Positions 25,728 through 34,556 are shown, counted from the first letter of the stretch. The stretch is 59,148 bases of DNA from CAZRXG01 sp964603985 (GCA_964603985.1 CAZRXG010000028.1:1-59148); one strand, 5' to 3'. The notes: generated by a model from the letters alone, not told the origin. Program-made: numbers and translations.

Positions 25728-25740
25728 TTTGCGGTACACT
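25712..25740 (+). promoter_or_regulatory. Candidate ugd promoter with long leader
   Basis: TGGTCA (25712-25717), 17-base spacer, TACACT (25735-25740), overlapping the 3' end of the MBL gene. Transcription from about 25747 would make a leader of 145 bases before the ugd ATG. Confidence 0.4.
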
Positions 25741-25755
25741 ACCCGCCGCATCCAA

Positions 25756-25851
25756 GGGGATGGGCGCACCGCAGGCTCCTGTCCCCGTTTTATTCTTTGC
25801 CTATGCCCTGACCGGGGAGATGGATAGGCAGTCAACCCGCCCCCGGTCAGG
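25756..25851 (+). promoter_or_regulatory. Structured ugd leader with two hairpins
   Basis: Hairpin 1: GGGGA (25756-25760) with TCCCC (25782-25786), followed by GTTTTATTCTTT, which resembles a weak terminator and may end the MBL transcript or attenuate ugd. Hairpin 2: CCTGACCGGGG (25807-25817) with CCCCGGTCAGG (25841-25851), a perfect 11-bp stem with a 23-base loop and no T-run. I do not recognise a known riboswitch class here. Confidence 0.4.
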
Positions 25852-25891
25852 CACCTGCCGCGAGACTGTGTAAAAGCGAGGACTACATACG

Positions 25892-27220
25892 ATGCGCAAC
25901 ATCGTCGTGATCGGCGTGGGCTACGTGGGATTGGTCACGGGCACGTGCTTTGCCGACCTGGGTAACAAGGTCGTGGCGCTCGACATCAGCGAGCAGAAGA
26001 TCGAAAACCTGAAGAAGAACATCATGCCCTTCTACGAGCCGGGTCTGGGTGAAATGGTTCAGCGTAACGTGGAGGCGGGCCGCCTGAGCTTCACTACCTC
26101 TTATCAAGGAGCGCTTAAAGACGCCGAGTTCGTCTTCATCTGCGTCGGCACCCCGTCCGGCGTCGATGGCGAGGCCGACATGCAATACGTGCGCCAGGCC
26201 GCCGAGAGCATCGCCGAGGTGATGAGCCACGAGCTGATCATCATCAACAAGTCCACCGTGCCGGTCGGCACCGGCGACTGGGTGGCCGACATCGTCCGCC
26301 AGAACCAGCCCAGGCCGATTCCCTTTTCGGTCGTCTCCTGTCCTGAATTCCTGCGCGAGGGGTCTGCCCTGCACGACTTCATGAACCCGGATCGGACCGT
26401 GCTGGGGTCGCTCTCCCGTGAGGCAGCCGACAAGGTCGCCCAGCTTCACCTGCCCCTGCGCGCGCCCATCGTCGTGACCGACTTACGCACCGCCGAGATG
26501 ATCAAGTACGCGTCCAACGCCTTCCTGGCGACCAAGATTTCGTTCATCAACGAGATCGCCAACATCTGCGAGGCCCTTGGCGCCGACATTAAGGAGGTCG
26601 CTGCCGGGATGGGGCTGGACAAGCGCATCGGACAATATTTCCTGGAGGCAGGCATTGGCTACGGCGGTTCCTGTTTCCCCAAGGACGTGCTCGCGCTCAA
26701 GCACATGGCGACCGTCAAGGGAAAACACCCCCAACTCTTACAGGTCGTGATCGAAATCAACACCTTCCAGCGCCGGCTGGTGACCTTCAAGCTGCGCGAG
26801 CTGCTGGACGGTGACCTGAGCGGAAAGGTGATCGGGCTGCTGGGCCTGGCCTTCAAGCCAAACACCGACGACATGCGTGAAGCGCCTTCGATCACCGTGG
26901 CCGAAGATCTGGTGAACGCGGGGGCCAGCGTCAAGGGGTATGACCCAGTCGCGATGGATAACGCGGCCAGGGTAATTCCTCCTCAAGTTACCCTCTGCAA
27001 AGGCCCCTACGAAGTGGCCGAGGGCAGCGACGCGCTGGTGATCGTCACCGACTGGAACGAGTTCAAGCACCTGGATATGATCCGTATTAAAGAACTGATG
27101 CGCCAGCCGGTCGTCATCGATGGCCGTAACATATACGACCCCAACCGCATGTACGCGATGGGCTTTGTGTATCGCGGGTTTGGGCGCGGCTACAACGGCA
27201 CTGCTGTCCCGGAGGGTTAG
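25892..27220 (+). CDS. ugd: UDP-glucose 6-dehydrogenase
   Basis: 442-aa NAD-dependent enzyme oxidising UDP-glucose to UDP-glucuronate for surface polysaccharide. Domains: N-terminal Rossmann fold (IVVIGVGYVGLVTGTCFADLG), central helix with FICVGTPSG, STVPVGTG, CPEFLREGSALHDF, the catalytic motif GYGGSCFPKD with Cys near residue 261, and the C-terminal UDP-binding domain (LGLAFKPNTDDMREAPS). Full length. It has a long structured leader. The M16 gene follows after 31 bases, so they may share a transcript. Confidence 0.95.
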   Translation: MRNIVVIGVGYVGLVTGTCFADLGNKVVALDISEQKIENLKKNIMPFYEPGLGEMVQRNVEAGRLSFTTSYQGALKDAEFVFICVGTPSGVDGEADMQYVRQAAESIAEVMSHELIIINKSTVPVGTGDWVADIVRQNQPRPIPFSVVSCPEFLREGSALHDFMNPDRTVLGSLSREAADKVAQLHLPLRAPIVVTDLRTAEMIKYASNAFLATKISFINEIANICEALGADIKEVAAGMGLDKRIGQYFLEAGIGYGGSCFPKDVLALKHMATVKGKHPQLLQVVIEINTFQRRLVTFKLRELLDGDLSGKVIGLLGLAFKPNTDDMREAPSITVAEDLVNAGASVKGYDPVAMDNAARVIPPQVTLCKGPYEVAEGSDALVIVTDWNEFKHLDMIRIKELMRQPVVIDGRNIYDPNRMYAMGFVYRGFGRGYNGTAVPEG

Positions 27221-27251
27221 GCGAGCGACGCGGGCGGGCGGAGGAGACGAG

Positions 27252-28559
27252 TTGGGTTCGAATGGTACGCTAAAAACGACCCTGGGCAACGGGCTGACGG
27301 TGCTGATCCGCGAGATGCACCACGCGCCGGTTGCCACCTTCTGGGTCTGGTACCGCGTTGGCAGCCGCAATGAGATCCCGGGCATCACCGGGATCTCGCA
27401 TTGGGTCGAGCACATGCAGTTCAAGGGGACGCCCAGGTATCCGGCCCAGGTGCTTGACAAGGCGATCTCGCGCGAGGGCGGCCTGTGGAACGCGATGACC
27501 TTCCTCGACTGGACGACCTACTACGAGGTAATGCCCGCCGCCAGCATCGAACTGGGCCTCGACCTGGAGGCCGACCGCATGGTCAACTCCGTGTTTGACC
27601 CCGAGGAGGTCACCTCAGAGCGCACGGTGATCATCTCGGAGCGGAGCGGCTCGGAGAACTCGCCCGGCTGGCTGCTATACGAAGAGGTGATCGGGGCGGC
27701 CTTCCGGGTTCACCCGTACGGCAAGACCGTCATCGGCGACCTGATCGACCTGCAAGCCATGACCCGCGACGATCTGTACAACCACTATCGCCGCTACTAC
27801 GCGCCGAACAACGCGACGGCGGTGCTGGTCGGTGACGTGAATGCCGGAGAGGCGCTGGAAACCATCGAGCGGTTGTTCGGCGGCATCCCGTCCGGAGAGG
27901 CTCCGCCGGAAGTCCACCGGCCTGAGCCACCCCAATACGGCGAGCGGCGCGTGACCCTCAACCGCGAGGGGCAGACCGCCTACGTCACCATGGCCTACCG
28001 CAGCTATGAGATCACACACCCCGACTTCTTCGCGCTGGCCGTGCTGGACAGCATCCTGGCCGGGGCAACCAGCATCAACTTCATGAGCACCGCTCACACC
28101 TCGAACAAGACATCGCGCCTTTACAGAGCGCTGGTCGAAACCGAACTGGCAGCCGGGATCGGCGGTGGCATGACGGCGACCATTAATCCCTACCTCTACA
28201 CCATCACGGCGACCGTGCGCAACGGGCGAACCTGCCAGGAGGTGGAGGAGGCCATCGCCGCCGAGGTTGAGCGGGCGGCAGCCGGGGACATCAGCGTGGA
28301 GGAGTTCGAGAAGGCCCGCAAACAGGCCAAGGCCCTCTTTGCCTACGACAGCGAGAGCGTCTCCAGCCAGGGGTTCTGGCTGGGCTTCGCCGAGACGCTG
28401 GTCGGCGATTACGAGTGGTTTGAGGGGTTCCTCGATAAACTGATGGCGGTCACGCTGGACGATGTGAAACGCGCTGCCGCAGACGTTTTCCGGCAGAACC
28501 GGCGCACGGTGGGCTGGTACGTACCAACCGGAAACGACGAGGAGGGCGGCGGCCCATGA
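27252..28559 (+). CDS. M16 zinc peptidase, catalytic subunit
   Basis: 435-aa pitrilysin/insulinase-family protease. The inverted zinc motif HxxEH is intact (HWVEH, residues 50-54 from the chosen start), with the third-ligand Glu in EEVTSERTVIISER. The C-terminal half is the second, non-catalytic M16 domain. TTG 27252 was chosen because GAGGAG lies 6-11 bases upstream and the M16 domain begins directly after; the frame to 27120 overlaps ugd. It overlaps the second M16 gene in ATGA, which indicates a two-subunit protease. Confidence 0.88.
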   Translation: MGSNGTLKTTLGNGLTVLIREMHHAPVATFWVWYRVGSRNEIPGITGISHWVEHMQFKGTPRYPAQVLDKAISREGGLWNAMTFLDWTTYYEVMPAASIELGLDLEADRMVNSVFDPEEVTSERTVIISERSGSENSPGWLLYEEVIGAAFRVHPYGKTVIGDLIDLQAMTRDDLYNHYRRYYAPNNATAVLVGDVNAGEALETIERLFGGIPSGEAPPEVHRPEPPQYGERRVTLNREGQTAYVTMAYRSYEITHPDFFALAVLDSILAGATSINFMSTAHTSNKTSRLYRALVETELAAGIGGGMTATINPYLYTITATVRNGRTCQEVEEAIAAEVERAAAGDISVEEFEKARKQAKALFAYDSESVSSQGFWLGFAETLVGDYEWFEGFLDKLMAVTLDDVKRAAADVFRQNRRTVGWYVPTGNDEEGGGP

Positions 28560-29836
28560 TGAACACGGATCACGCTCTTCCCGGCCCGGATGACATCCAC
28601 CGCATCGAGCTTGATAACGGGATCGTCGTGCTGGCCCGCGAGAACTTCACCAGCCCGTCGGTCGTCGTCGGCGGAACGGTGCGCGGCGGCGCGTTGCAGG
28701 TTCCACGTGATAAAGCGGGGTTGGCGGTCTTCCACAGTGCCCTGCTGACGCGCGGCACCAGCCGCCACACCTTCGACCAGCTTTACGAGGAGATCGAGAG
28801 CATCGGCGCAAGCCTGCACGTCGGCAGCGGCGGCCATACCTACAGCTTCGGCAGCAAGAGCCTGGCCGAAGATCTCCCCGTGATGCTCAACCTGCTGGCG
28901 GAGGTGCTCCGTGAGCCAACCTTCCCTGAAGAGCACATCGAGAAGGTGCGCGGCCAGCTTTTGACCGCGCTGCAGATGCGGGCGCACAACACGCGCAGCA
29001 TGGCCGAGCTGACCTTCAACGAACTGGCCTACCCCGACCATCCGTACTCCATCGCCGCCGACGGCTACCTTGAGACGGTTTCTGCGATCACACGCGAGGA
29101 AATCACCGGCTTCCACCGGAACCTCGGCCCGCGCGGGGCGATTATCGTGGTCGTCGGCGCGGTCGAGGCCGGGAAAGCGGTCGAGATGGTCGGGACGGCC
29201 TTTGGTGACTGGCAGAACCCCGACCAGCCGGAGCCACCGCAGGCACCCCCGGCGGCGCGCCTCGCCGAGGCCCGTCACAAGTTCGTCCCGATCCCCGGTA
29301 AGACGCAAGCGGACATCGTGCTGGGCTATCCCGGCCCGGCGCGCAGCGCCCCCAATTACCAGGCGGCGCGCATGGCGAACAGCATCCTGGGCGTCTTTGG
29401 TCTGTACGGTCGCCTCGGCGACAACGTGCGCGAGGAGCAGGGCCTGGCGTATTACTCCTTCAGCCGCCTGTCGGGCGGCCTGGGACCCGGCCCCTGGCGC
29501 GTCGTGGCGGGCGTCGACCCGGACAACGTCGAGCGGGCCGTGACGAGCATCCGCCACGAGATCGGGCGCATGGTTGAGGAGCCGGTCACGCCGGAGGAAA
29601 TGGCCGACAACAAGTCTTTCTTCAAAGGGCAGCTCCTGCTGGGGTTGGAGACCAACGAAGGTGTGGTCGCCGGCCTCAAGAATATCGAGTTGCACCAGCT
29701 TGGCCTGGATTACCTGCATCGCTATTGCGACATGATCGATGCGCTCAGGGCGGAAGACGTGCAAGCTGCGGCTCGCAGCTATCTCGACCCCGACACCGGT
29801 GCGTTGGCCGTGGCCGGGCCGGACCCTCAGAACTAG
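28556..29836 (+). CDS. M16 peptidase-like partner lacking the zinc motif
   Basis: 426 aa, homologous to the preceding protease in fold but the zinc motif is lost: where HxxEH is expected the sequence is VFHSA (residues 58-62), so it cannot bind zinc. The C-terminal domain keeps LYGRLGDNVREEQGLAYYSF, the Arg/Tyr pair that in M16 heterodimers helps hold substrate. It is therefore probably the non-catalytic subunit of a heterodimeric peptidase, as in other bacterial M16B pairs. Start ATG 28556 overlaps the upstream stop. Confidence 0.87.
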   Translation: MMNTDHALPGPDDIHRIELDNGIVVLARENFTSPSVVVGGTVRGGALQVPRDKAGLAVFHSALLTRGTSRHTFDQLYEEIESIGASLHVGSGGHTYSFGSKSLAEDLPVMLNLLAEVLREPTFPEEHIEKVRGQLLTALQMRAHNTRSMAELTFNELAYPDHPYSIAADGYLETVSAITREEITGFHRNLGPRGAIIVVVGAVEAGKAVEMVGTAFGDWQNPDQPEPPQAPPAARLAEARHKFVPIPGKTQADIVLGYPGPARSAPNYQAARMANSILGVFGLYGRLGDNVREEQGLAYYSFSRLSGGLGPGPWRVVAGVDPDNVERAVTSIRHEIGRMVEEPVTPEEMADNKSFFKGQLLLGLETNEGVVAGLKNIELHQLGLDYLHRYCDMIDALRAEDVQAAARSYLDPDTGALAVAGPDPQN

Positions 29837-29838
29837 CG

Positions 29839-30201
29839 ATGCTGCGCACGGGCGTGGACATCATCGAGGTAGCGCGCATCAGGCGGGCTGCGGAGCGGCA
29901 CGGTGACCGCTTCTACGAGCGGTTTTTCACGCAGGCCGAGTGCGCCTACTGTGAGGGCCGCTATTGGGCGCTCGCGGCCCGGTTTGCCGCTAAAGAGGCG
30001 GTTGCGAAGGCGCTGGGCACCGGTATCGGTGATGTCCGCTGGGTGGATATTGAGGTGGTCAATGACGAAGGCGGTATGCCCGAACTACGGCTGCACGGCG
30101 CTGCCGCCGAGCGGGCCGCCGCGCTTGGCCTGACCGAGTGGTCGATCAGCCTGTCGCACACCGGCGAACTGGCGATTGCGTCCGTCGTTGCAATGGGCTG
30201 A
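29839..30201 (+). CDS. acpS: Holo-[acyl-carrier-protein] synthase
   Basis: 120-aa AcpS-type phosphopantetheinyl transferase that activates acyl carrier protein for fatty-acid synthesis using CoA. Motifs: GVDIIEVARI with the Mg-binding Asp near residue 7, FTQAECAYCEGR, RFAAKEAVAKALGTGIG with the second acidic residue and Lys, and SISLSHTGELAIASV. Length is typical. Start ATG 29839 lies 2 bases after the M16 stop; the longer frame upstream is a shadow. Confidence 0.92.
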   Translation: MLRTGVDIIEVARIRRAAERHGDRFYERFFTQAECAYCEGRYWALAARFAAKEAVAKALGTGIGDVRWVDIEVVNDEGGMPELRLHGAAAERAAALGLTEWSISLSHTGELAIASVVAMG

Positions 30202-30226
30202 TCCCCGGAGCGAAAGGGGGGAAACG

Positions 30227-31141
30227 ATGCGAAGCCGCAATGCCTGGTTGATCGCTTCGCTTGCGCTGCTGGCGGCCTGCTCGACAGCACCGGCGACCGC
30301 GCCTCTGGCTGCCCGTGAGGCTCCCGAAGCACCGGCGGGAGCGCCTACGTCGCTGCCCACCTGGACGCCCCCGCTGTCCCCGACGCCCATCCCATCCCCG
30401 ACGCTGTCCCTGCCGGAGAGTCTGACCACAGAGGAGCTTCACCAGCGGCTTGACCCCTTTGCCGAAGCCGTCGAAGGCTGCGCTCTACCCTGCTACAATG
30501 GTCTGGTGGCGGGCGAGTCGAGCACGGGAGATGTCCTCCGATTCTACGGCGGACTGGGGATCGGCCTCTCCGATCTCATCCCCGGCGATTACCAGCAACT
30601 CGAGGGTGGTACAGGACACCTGAGGGCGTGGCTCACCAAAACCACCGATGTCCTCCAGGCCGAGGAGATGGGCCTCGCCCCGCCGGTGGTGGATATTTAC
30701 CTTGAGAGCGATGTGGCACAGTACCTGTACGTCAAGTGGGATTACGCACCTCCCTACCTGACCCCGCTGCTCGTTCTGGTGAAGCTGGGCCAGCCGGATC
30801 GCATCGATGTGGGGCTGCTCCTTGCTCGCACGCCGCCTGCTTACATGCTGCAACTGGTCTACACAACCGACCGGGTGGGTTTCCTCTTCAGAGGAGAAAC
30901 GTCCGGCGACGCAGCCCGGCGGCGGATTTGCATCGTGGACGGTCAGGTGGAGGCCACGTACTTCGGCGCGTTTGCGCCCCACGAGGTGCCGATGGAAGGG
31001 CTGGCGAACAGCGAATACCTGGTGCCTCTCGACGAAGCGACCGGTCTGTCCTATGACATGTTCGCCGCGCTGGTAAGCGCCGGTGAGTGTCTGGAGATCC
31101 CCGCCGAGCGGTGGGGTCTGTGGCAGGAACCCGGCCCATAG
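30227..31141 (+). CDS. Lipoprotein of unknown function
   Basis: 304 aa. A signal peptide with lipobox (RSRNAWLIASLALLAACS, Cys at 18) is followed by an Ala/Pro/Thr-rich linker ending in TPIPSPTLSLPE. The folded part (about 65-300) has paired Cys (GCALPCYNGL) and no motif I recognise. ATG 30227 follows GGGGGGAAACG; the longer frame overlaps acpS. Probably anchored outside the membrane. It ends 59 bases from the convergent rnj gene. Confidence 0.7.
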   Translation: MRSRNAWLIASLALLAACSTAPATAPLAAREAPEAPAGAPTSLPTWTPPLSPTPIPSPTLSLPESLTTEELHQRLDPFAEAVEGCALPCYNGLVAGESSTGDVLRFYGGLGIGLSDLIPGDYQQLEGGTGHLRAWLTKTTDVLQAEEMGLAPPVVDIYLESDVAQYLYVKWDYAPPYLTPLLVLVKLGQPDRIDVGLLLARTPPAYMLQLVYTTDRVGFLFRGETSGDAARRRICIVDGQVEATYFGAFAPHEVPMEGLANSEYLVPLDEATGLSYDMFAALVSAGECLEIPAERWGLWQEPGP

Positions 31142-31200
31142 CGCCGGGGGTCACCCGGCCAGCCGTGCCAGCGCCCCCTCATACGCGCCAGCGCGTGGCG

Positions 31201-32916
31201 TCAGACTTCGTTGATGAAGGCGAATACCATCGGGCGGCGCTTGGTCTCGTTGTAGAAGAACTTGTCCAGCCCTCGCTCGATGCCGTTGCGCAGATCCTTA
31301 GATGTTTTCTGCCCGTTGCCGGTGAGCCGGTCGGCGATCACTTCCTGCGCCCCGGCCATCAACTCCTCGGCCTCACGCAGGTAGACGAACCCGCGCGAGA
31401 CGATCTCCGGCTCTTCGAGCATCTCGTGCGTATCGCGGTCGAGGACCAGGCTGACGATCACAAAGCCGTCGCGGGCCAGCCTCTCACGCTCACGCATGAC
31501 CGCCGGGCCGATGTCGCCAACGACCGAGCCATCGACGAAGACGTAGCCGCCCGGCACGCGCTCTCCGACGCTCATGCCCTCAGTAGTGAAGCTGAACACC
31601 GTGCCGTTCTCGCCAATGCCGATGTTCTCCGCGGGGATGCCGAGGCTCGCGGCCAGCTTGGCGTGCAGGTGCAGGTGGCGCAGCTCGCCGTGAACGGGCA
31701 CAAAGTAGCGCGGCCTGACGAGATTGAGCAGCAGCTTCATCTCCTCCTGGGAGGCGTGGCCGGAGACGTGCACAGGGGCGATGGGATCGTAGATCACGTC
31801 CGCGCCGCGCTGGATCAGCCTGTTGATCGTGCGGTGGACCAATTCCTCGTTGCCGGGGATGGGATGCGCCGACAGGATGACGGTGTCGAGTGGCTGGATC
31901 TCCAGTTGTCTGTGACGCCCGACAGACAGCCGCCCCAAACCCGCCGACGGCTCACCCTGCGAACCGGTGGTCATGATGACCACCTGCTCAGGAGGCAGCC
32001 TGGCGGCCTGGCCGAGATCGACCAACATGTCGTCGGGGATGTCCAGGTAGCCGAGCTCACGGGCCATCTTGGTGTTTTCGATCATGCTGAAGCCCGTGAT
32101 CACCAGCTTGCGTCCGTGCCGCTGTGCTGCGTTGGCCACCTGCTGGATGCGCGAGATCAGCGAGGCAAAGGTGGCGACGATGATACGCCCCTGCGCCTCC
32201 CGGAAAACCTGGTCAAGCCCCTCGTCGATGACCATCTCGGAGGGCGTCCAGCCGGGCACGTCGGCGTTGGTGCTGTCGGCCAGCAGCAGCAGCACTCCCC
32301 GGTCTGAGAACTCGGCCAGCTTGGCGAAGTCGGGGGGGCGGCCATCGACGGGTGTGTGATCGAATTTGTAATCGCCGGTGTGTACCACCAGCCCTAAGGG
32401 CGTGGTGATCCCCAGCCCGACGCTGTCGGGGATGCTGTGGCACACGTGGAAGAACTCGACGAGGAACGGCCCCATGCGTATATGATCGCCCGCGTGCACG
32501 GTCACCAGCCTGACCTGATCAACCAGACCGGCATCCTTCAATTTGACTTCGAGCAGACCGCGCGTCAGCGGCGTGGCATAAACGGGAGCCGTCACGCTGG
32601 ACATCACGTGGTCAATTGCGCCGGTGTGATCCTCGTGTCCATGCGTGACGATCACCCCCCGGATGGTGTCCAGGCGATCCATGATGTACCCGAAATCGGG
32701 GATGATGTAATCGATCCCCAGCATATCGTTTTCGGGGAACATGATGCCCGTGTCGATGATGAGTGAGTCGTGGGACTCGTCGGTCTCGTACTCCACGATC
32801 ATCATGTTTTTGCCGACCTCGCCCAATCCCCCCAGCGGGATCATGCGCAGGGTTCCAATGGGATATGTGCGGTCCTGGGTGTTCTTCTTGTCCGACCGCT
32901 TGCTTTTCTTGCTCAC
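31201..32916 (-). CDS. rnj: Ribonuclease J
   Basis: 571-aa RNase J, a 5'-3' exonuclease/endonuclease for mRNA decay and rRNA maturation. MBL core with THGHEDHTGA metal motif, HVCHSIPDSVG, VHTGDYKFD; beta-CASP part with LADSTNA, GRIIVATFASLISRIQQV, VIMTTGSQGEP, and HVSGHASQEEMK; then the C-terminal domain with VPVHGELRHL and the VFVDGSVVGDIG segment. N-terminal basic tail KKSKRSDKKNTQ. GTG start at 32916 is preceded by GAGG. The single RNase J copy here starts with a long untranslated or leader-peptide region. Confidence 0.96.
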   Translation of the reverse strand: MSKKSKRSDKKNTQDRTYPIGTLRMIPLGGLGEVGKNMMIVEYETDESHDSLIIDTGIMFPENDMLGIDYIIPDFGYIMDRLDTIRGVIVTHGHEDHTGAIDHVMSSVTAPVYATPLTRGLLEVKLKDAGLVDQVRLVTVHAGDHIRMGPFLVEFFHVCHSIPDSVGLGITTPLGLVVHTGDYKFDHTPVDGRPPDFAKLAEFSDRGVLLLLADSTNADVPGWTPSEMVIDEGLDQVFREAQGRIIVATFASLISRIQQVANAAQRHGRKLVITGFSMIENTKMARELGYLDIPDDMLVDLGQAARLPPEQVVIMTTGSQGEPSAGLGRLSVGRHRQLEIQPLDTVILSAHPIPGNEELVHRTINRLIQRGADVIYDPIAPVHVSGHASQEEMKLLLNLVRPRYFVPVHGELRHLHLHAKLAASLGIPAENIGIGENGTVFSFTTEGMSVGERVPGGYVFVDGSVVGDIGPAVMRERERLARDGFVIVSLVLDRDTHEMLEEPEIVSRGFVYLREAEELMAGAQEVIADRLTGNGQKTSKDLRNGIERGLDKFFYNETKRRPMVFAFINEV

Positions 32917-32926
32917 TTAACTGACC

Positions 32927-33073
32927 TCACTGACTATACCGGTAATCAAAAGGGGCCGAGCGTATCTGCATCAGCCCCCACCTTCTTCTGTTGAGATGCC
33001 CGATGGGGGGATCGTGGCCCATCAGTGTAGCCACAACCAGCGCCACCTGGCTCTCGATCACTTCCACCGTCAC
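32927..33073 (-). CDS. Possible 48-residue leader ORF before rnj
   Basis: Open frame from GTG 33073 to TGA 32927, ending 10 bases before the rnj start so that the GAGG ribosome site for rnj overlaps its stop. The peptide reads like protein (TVEVIESQVALVVATLMGHD, then a basic middle and FDYRYSQ at the end). No good ribosome binding site precedes the GTG, and a 49-codon frame can occur by chance in GC-rich DNA. Confidence 0.25.
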   Translation of the reverse strand: MTVEVIESQVALVVATLMGHDPPIGHLNRRRWGLMQIRSAPFDYRYSQ

Positions 33074-33090
33074 GCCACTTATCGATACAT

Positions 33091-33119
33091 AGTTTAGCAC
33101 AAAGCGCGTGCGCGGTAAA
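33091..33119 (-). promoter_or_regulatory. Candidate rnj promoter
   Basis: Minus strand: TTTACC (complement of 33114-33119), 17-base spacer, TAAACT (complement of 33091-33096) with TGC just upstream of the -10 box. The start near 33084 gives an rnj leader of about 168 bases. The 342-base gap 32917-33258 therefore holds this promoter, the leader ORF and the divergent promoter at 33186-33214. Confidence 0.45.
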
Positions 33120-33185
33120 TTGCCTTCGGATAAAAACCCCGCAGCAGGGAAGCTGTCTGGGCGAAAGGAGCGCCGCTGCCCTCGA

Positions 33186-33214
33186 TTGACGCGGTGTCTG
33201 CCCCTCAGTACAAT
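33186..33214 (+). promoter_or_regulatory. Strong promoter for the HTH regulator
   Basis: TTGACG (33186-33191), 17-base spacer, TACAAT (33209-33214). Near-consensus housekeeping sigma-factor promoter; transcription start near 33221, 38 bases before ATG 33259. Confidence 0.7.
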
Positions 33215-33258
33215 CCCTTAAGGCACCGGTGCAAGTTTTGGGGAACAGAAGATTGGCA

Positions 33259-33906
33259 ATGGGTCGAAGTGAATGGGTAAGCCTGGGTGAGGCGGCAGCG
33301 ATCCTGGGGGTGCACCCGGCGACCGTTCGTCACTGGGCTGACGACGGCGATCTGCCTTCGCGGCGCACACCAGGAGGACACAGGCGTTTCCGGCGGGCCG
33401 ACCTGGAACAATGGGCCAGCGCCCGCAGCGGCAGCAAGGAAGTCGCCCCTGACGAGGCCCAACTCATGATGCAGAGTGCTCTTGGGCGCGCCCGGATGGA
33501 AGTCGCAGACGGGCAACTGGTGGGACAGGCCTGGTATGACCGTTTCGATGAGCAGACGCGCAAGCGGCATCGTGCATTAGGGCGGCGTCTGCTCGAGTTG
33601 CTGACCTCTTACCTGGCCGCCCCTGAAAGTCAAGCCCTGACGCTGGCCGAGGTGCGGCAGCTTGGCGCGGAGTACGTCCGCCTGTCACGTTCCCAGGGTC
33701 TCAGCCTGACCGACTCGGTGCAGGCCTTTCTCTTCTTCCGCGATCTGCTGACCGACAGCGTGATCCGGCTGGCCGAGGTGTTGAGCCTGCACAGCCCACC
33801 TGATTGGGGCGACCGTCTACGCCAGGTCAACCACATCACAGACGAGCTGCTGCTGGCACTGGTTGAAGGATACCAGCAGGCCGGGGAAGCGCCGCCGGAA
33901 GAGTGA
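33259..33906 (+). CDS. MerR/excisionase-type HTH regulator with RsbRD-like domain
   Basis: 215 aa. N-terminal DNA-binding helix-turn-helix (residues 5-52: SLGEAAAILGVHPATVRHWA, then GDLPSRRTPGGHRRF) of the MerR/BldC/excisionase type. Residues about 90-205 are all-helical and resemble the globin-like N-terminal domain of RsbR-type stressosome or kinase sensors (WYDRFDEQTRKRHRALGRRL, SLTDSVQAFLFFRDLL). This suggests a one-component regulator with its own sensory domain. ATG 33259 preferred over the longer frame from 33229. It has a strong dedicated promoter. Confidence 0.8.
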   Translation: MGRSEWVSLGEAAAILGVHPATVRHWADDGDLPSRRTPGGHRRFRRADLEQWASARSGSKEVAPDEAQLMMQSALGRARMEVADGQLVGQAWYDRFDEQTRKRHRALGRRLLELLTSYLAAPESQALTLAEVRQLGAEYVRLSRSQGLSLTDSVQAFLFFRDLLTDSVIRLAEVLSLHSPPDWGDRLRQVNHITDELLLALVEGYQQAGEAPPEE

Positions 33907-33993
33907 CAACAACGCCGGAAACACGCACGCGACGCTGCGTGAGAAACCAGAATACGGACGCGAGTTATGACAGGCGAGAGATAGGGATCACTG

Positions 33994-34527
33994 ATGGAGA
34001 AACAATCAGAGCTTCTACAGGGAATGCTGGACATCCCCTTCATCCGGCGTATCAGGCGCAATCACGGGCTTGAGCACGCCACGATGCACCTGCTGTCGCA
34101 GCGGGTGCCGAATTTGCGGGTGGTCGGGCGCTCCGACGCCGGAGGGTTCTGGATCTACGGGCCTGTCCCGACCGAGGACGTGCGGGACTGTGCCACAGGC
34201 GCGCTGACCCGGATGCGCAACGGCGAGCACCACCTTGCCATTCATCCCAATTGCGGAACAAACCTGGTGACGATGGCCCTGCTCGGTGCCGGGGTGACGT
34301 TTCTGGCCCTGATCGGATCGGAGCGCAGGCGCTTCGGCAAGTTGCAGCGCCTGCCCCTGGTTGTCATCGGCCTGCTGATGGCCGCCGTTGCCGGGCAGCC
34401 ACTGGGTCTGCAATTGCAGGAGCACGTCACCACGCTGGGCGACCCCGCCGATCTGGAGATCGTTGACATCCGTCGCATGGATCGCAGCGGCATGATCATG
34501 CACCGCATCCAAACCCGCTCAAGCTAG
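33994..34527 (+). CDS. DUF6391-type membrane protein
   Basis: 177 aa, similar to the uncharacterised DUF6391 family. N-terminal conserved block RIRRNHGLEHATMHLLSQR with two His, GGFWIYGPVPTEDV, then HPNCGTNLV followed by two hydrophobic segments (about 90-108 and 122-137). The His-rich block might bind metal, but this is inference. An A/G-rich site (GAGATAGGGA) lies 8 bases before ATG 33994. Next gene begins 29 bases downstream. Confidence 0.75.
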   Translation: MEKQSELLQGMLDIPFIRRIRRNHGLEHATMHLLSQRVPNLRVVGRSDAGGFWIYGPVPTEDVRDCATGALTRMRNGEHHLAIHPNCGTNLVTMALLGAGVTFLALIGSERRRFGKLQRLPLVVIGLLMAAVAGQPLGLQLQEHVTTLGDPADLEIVDIRRMDRSGMIMHRIQTRSS

Positions 34528-34556
34528 CGACTCCCCCGGCGAAAGGCTAAGCCTCC

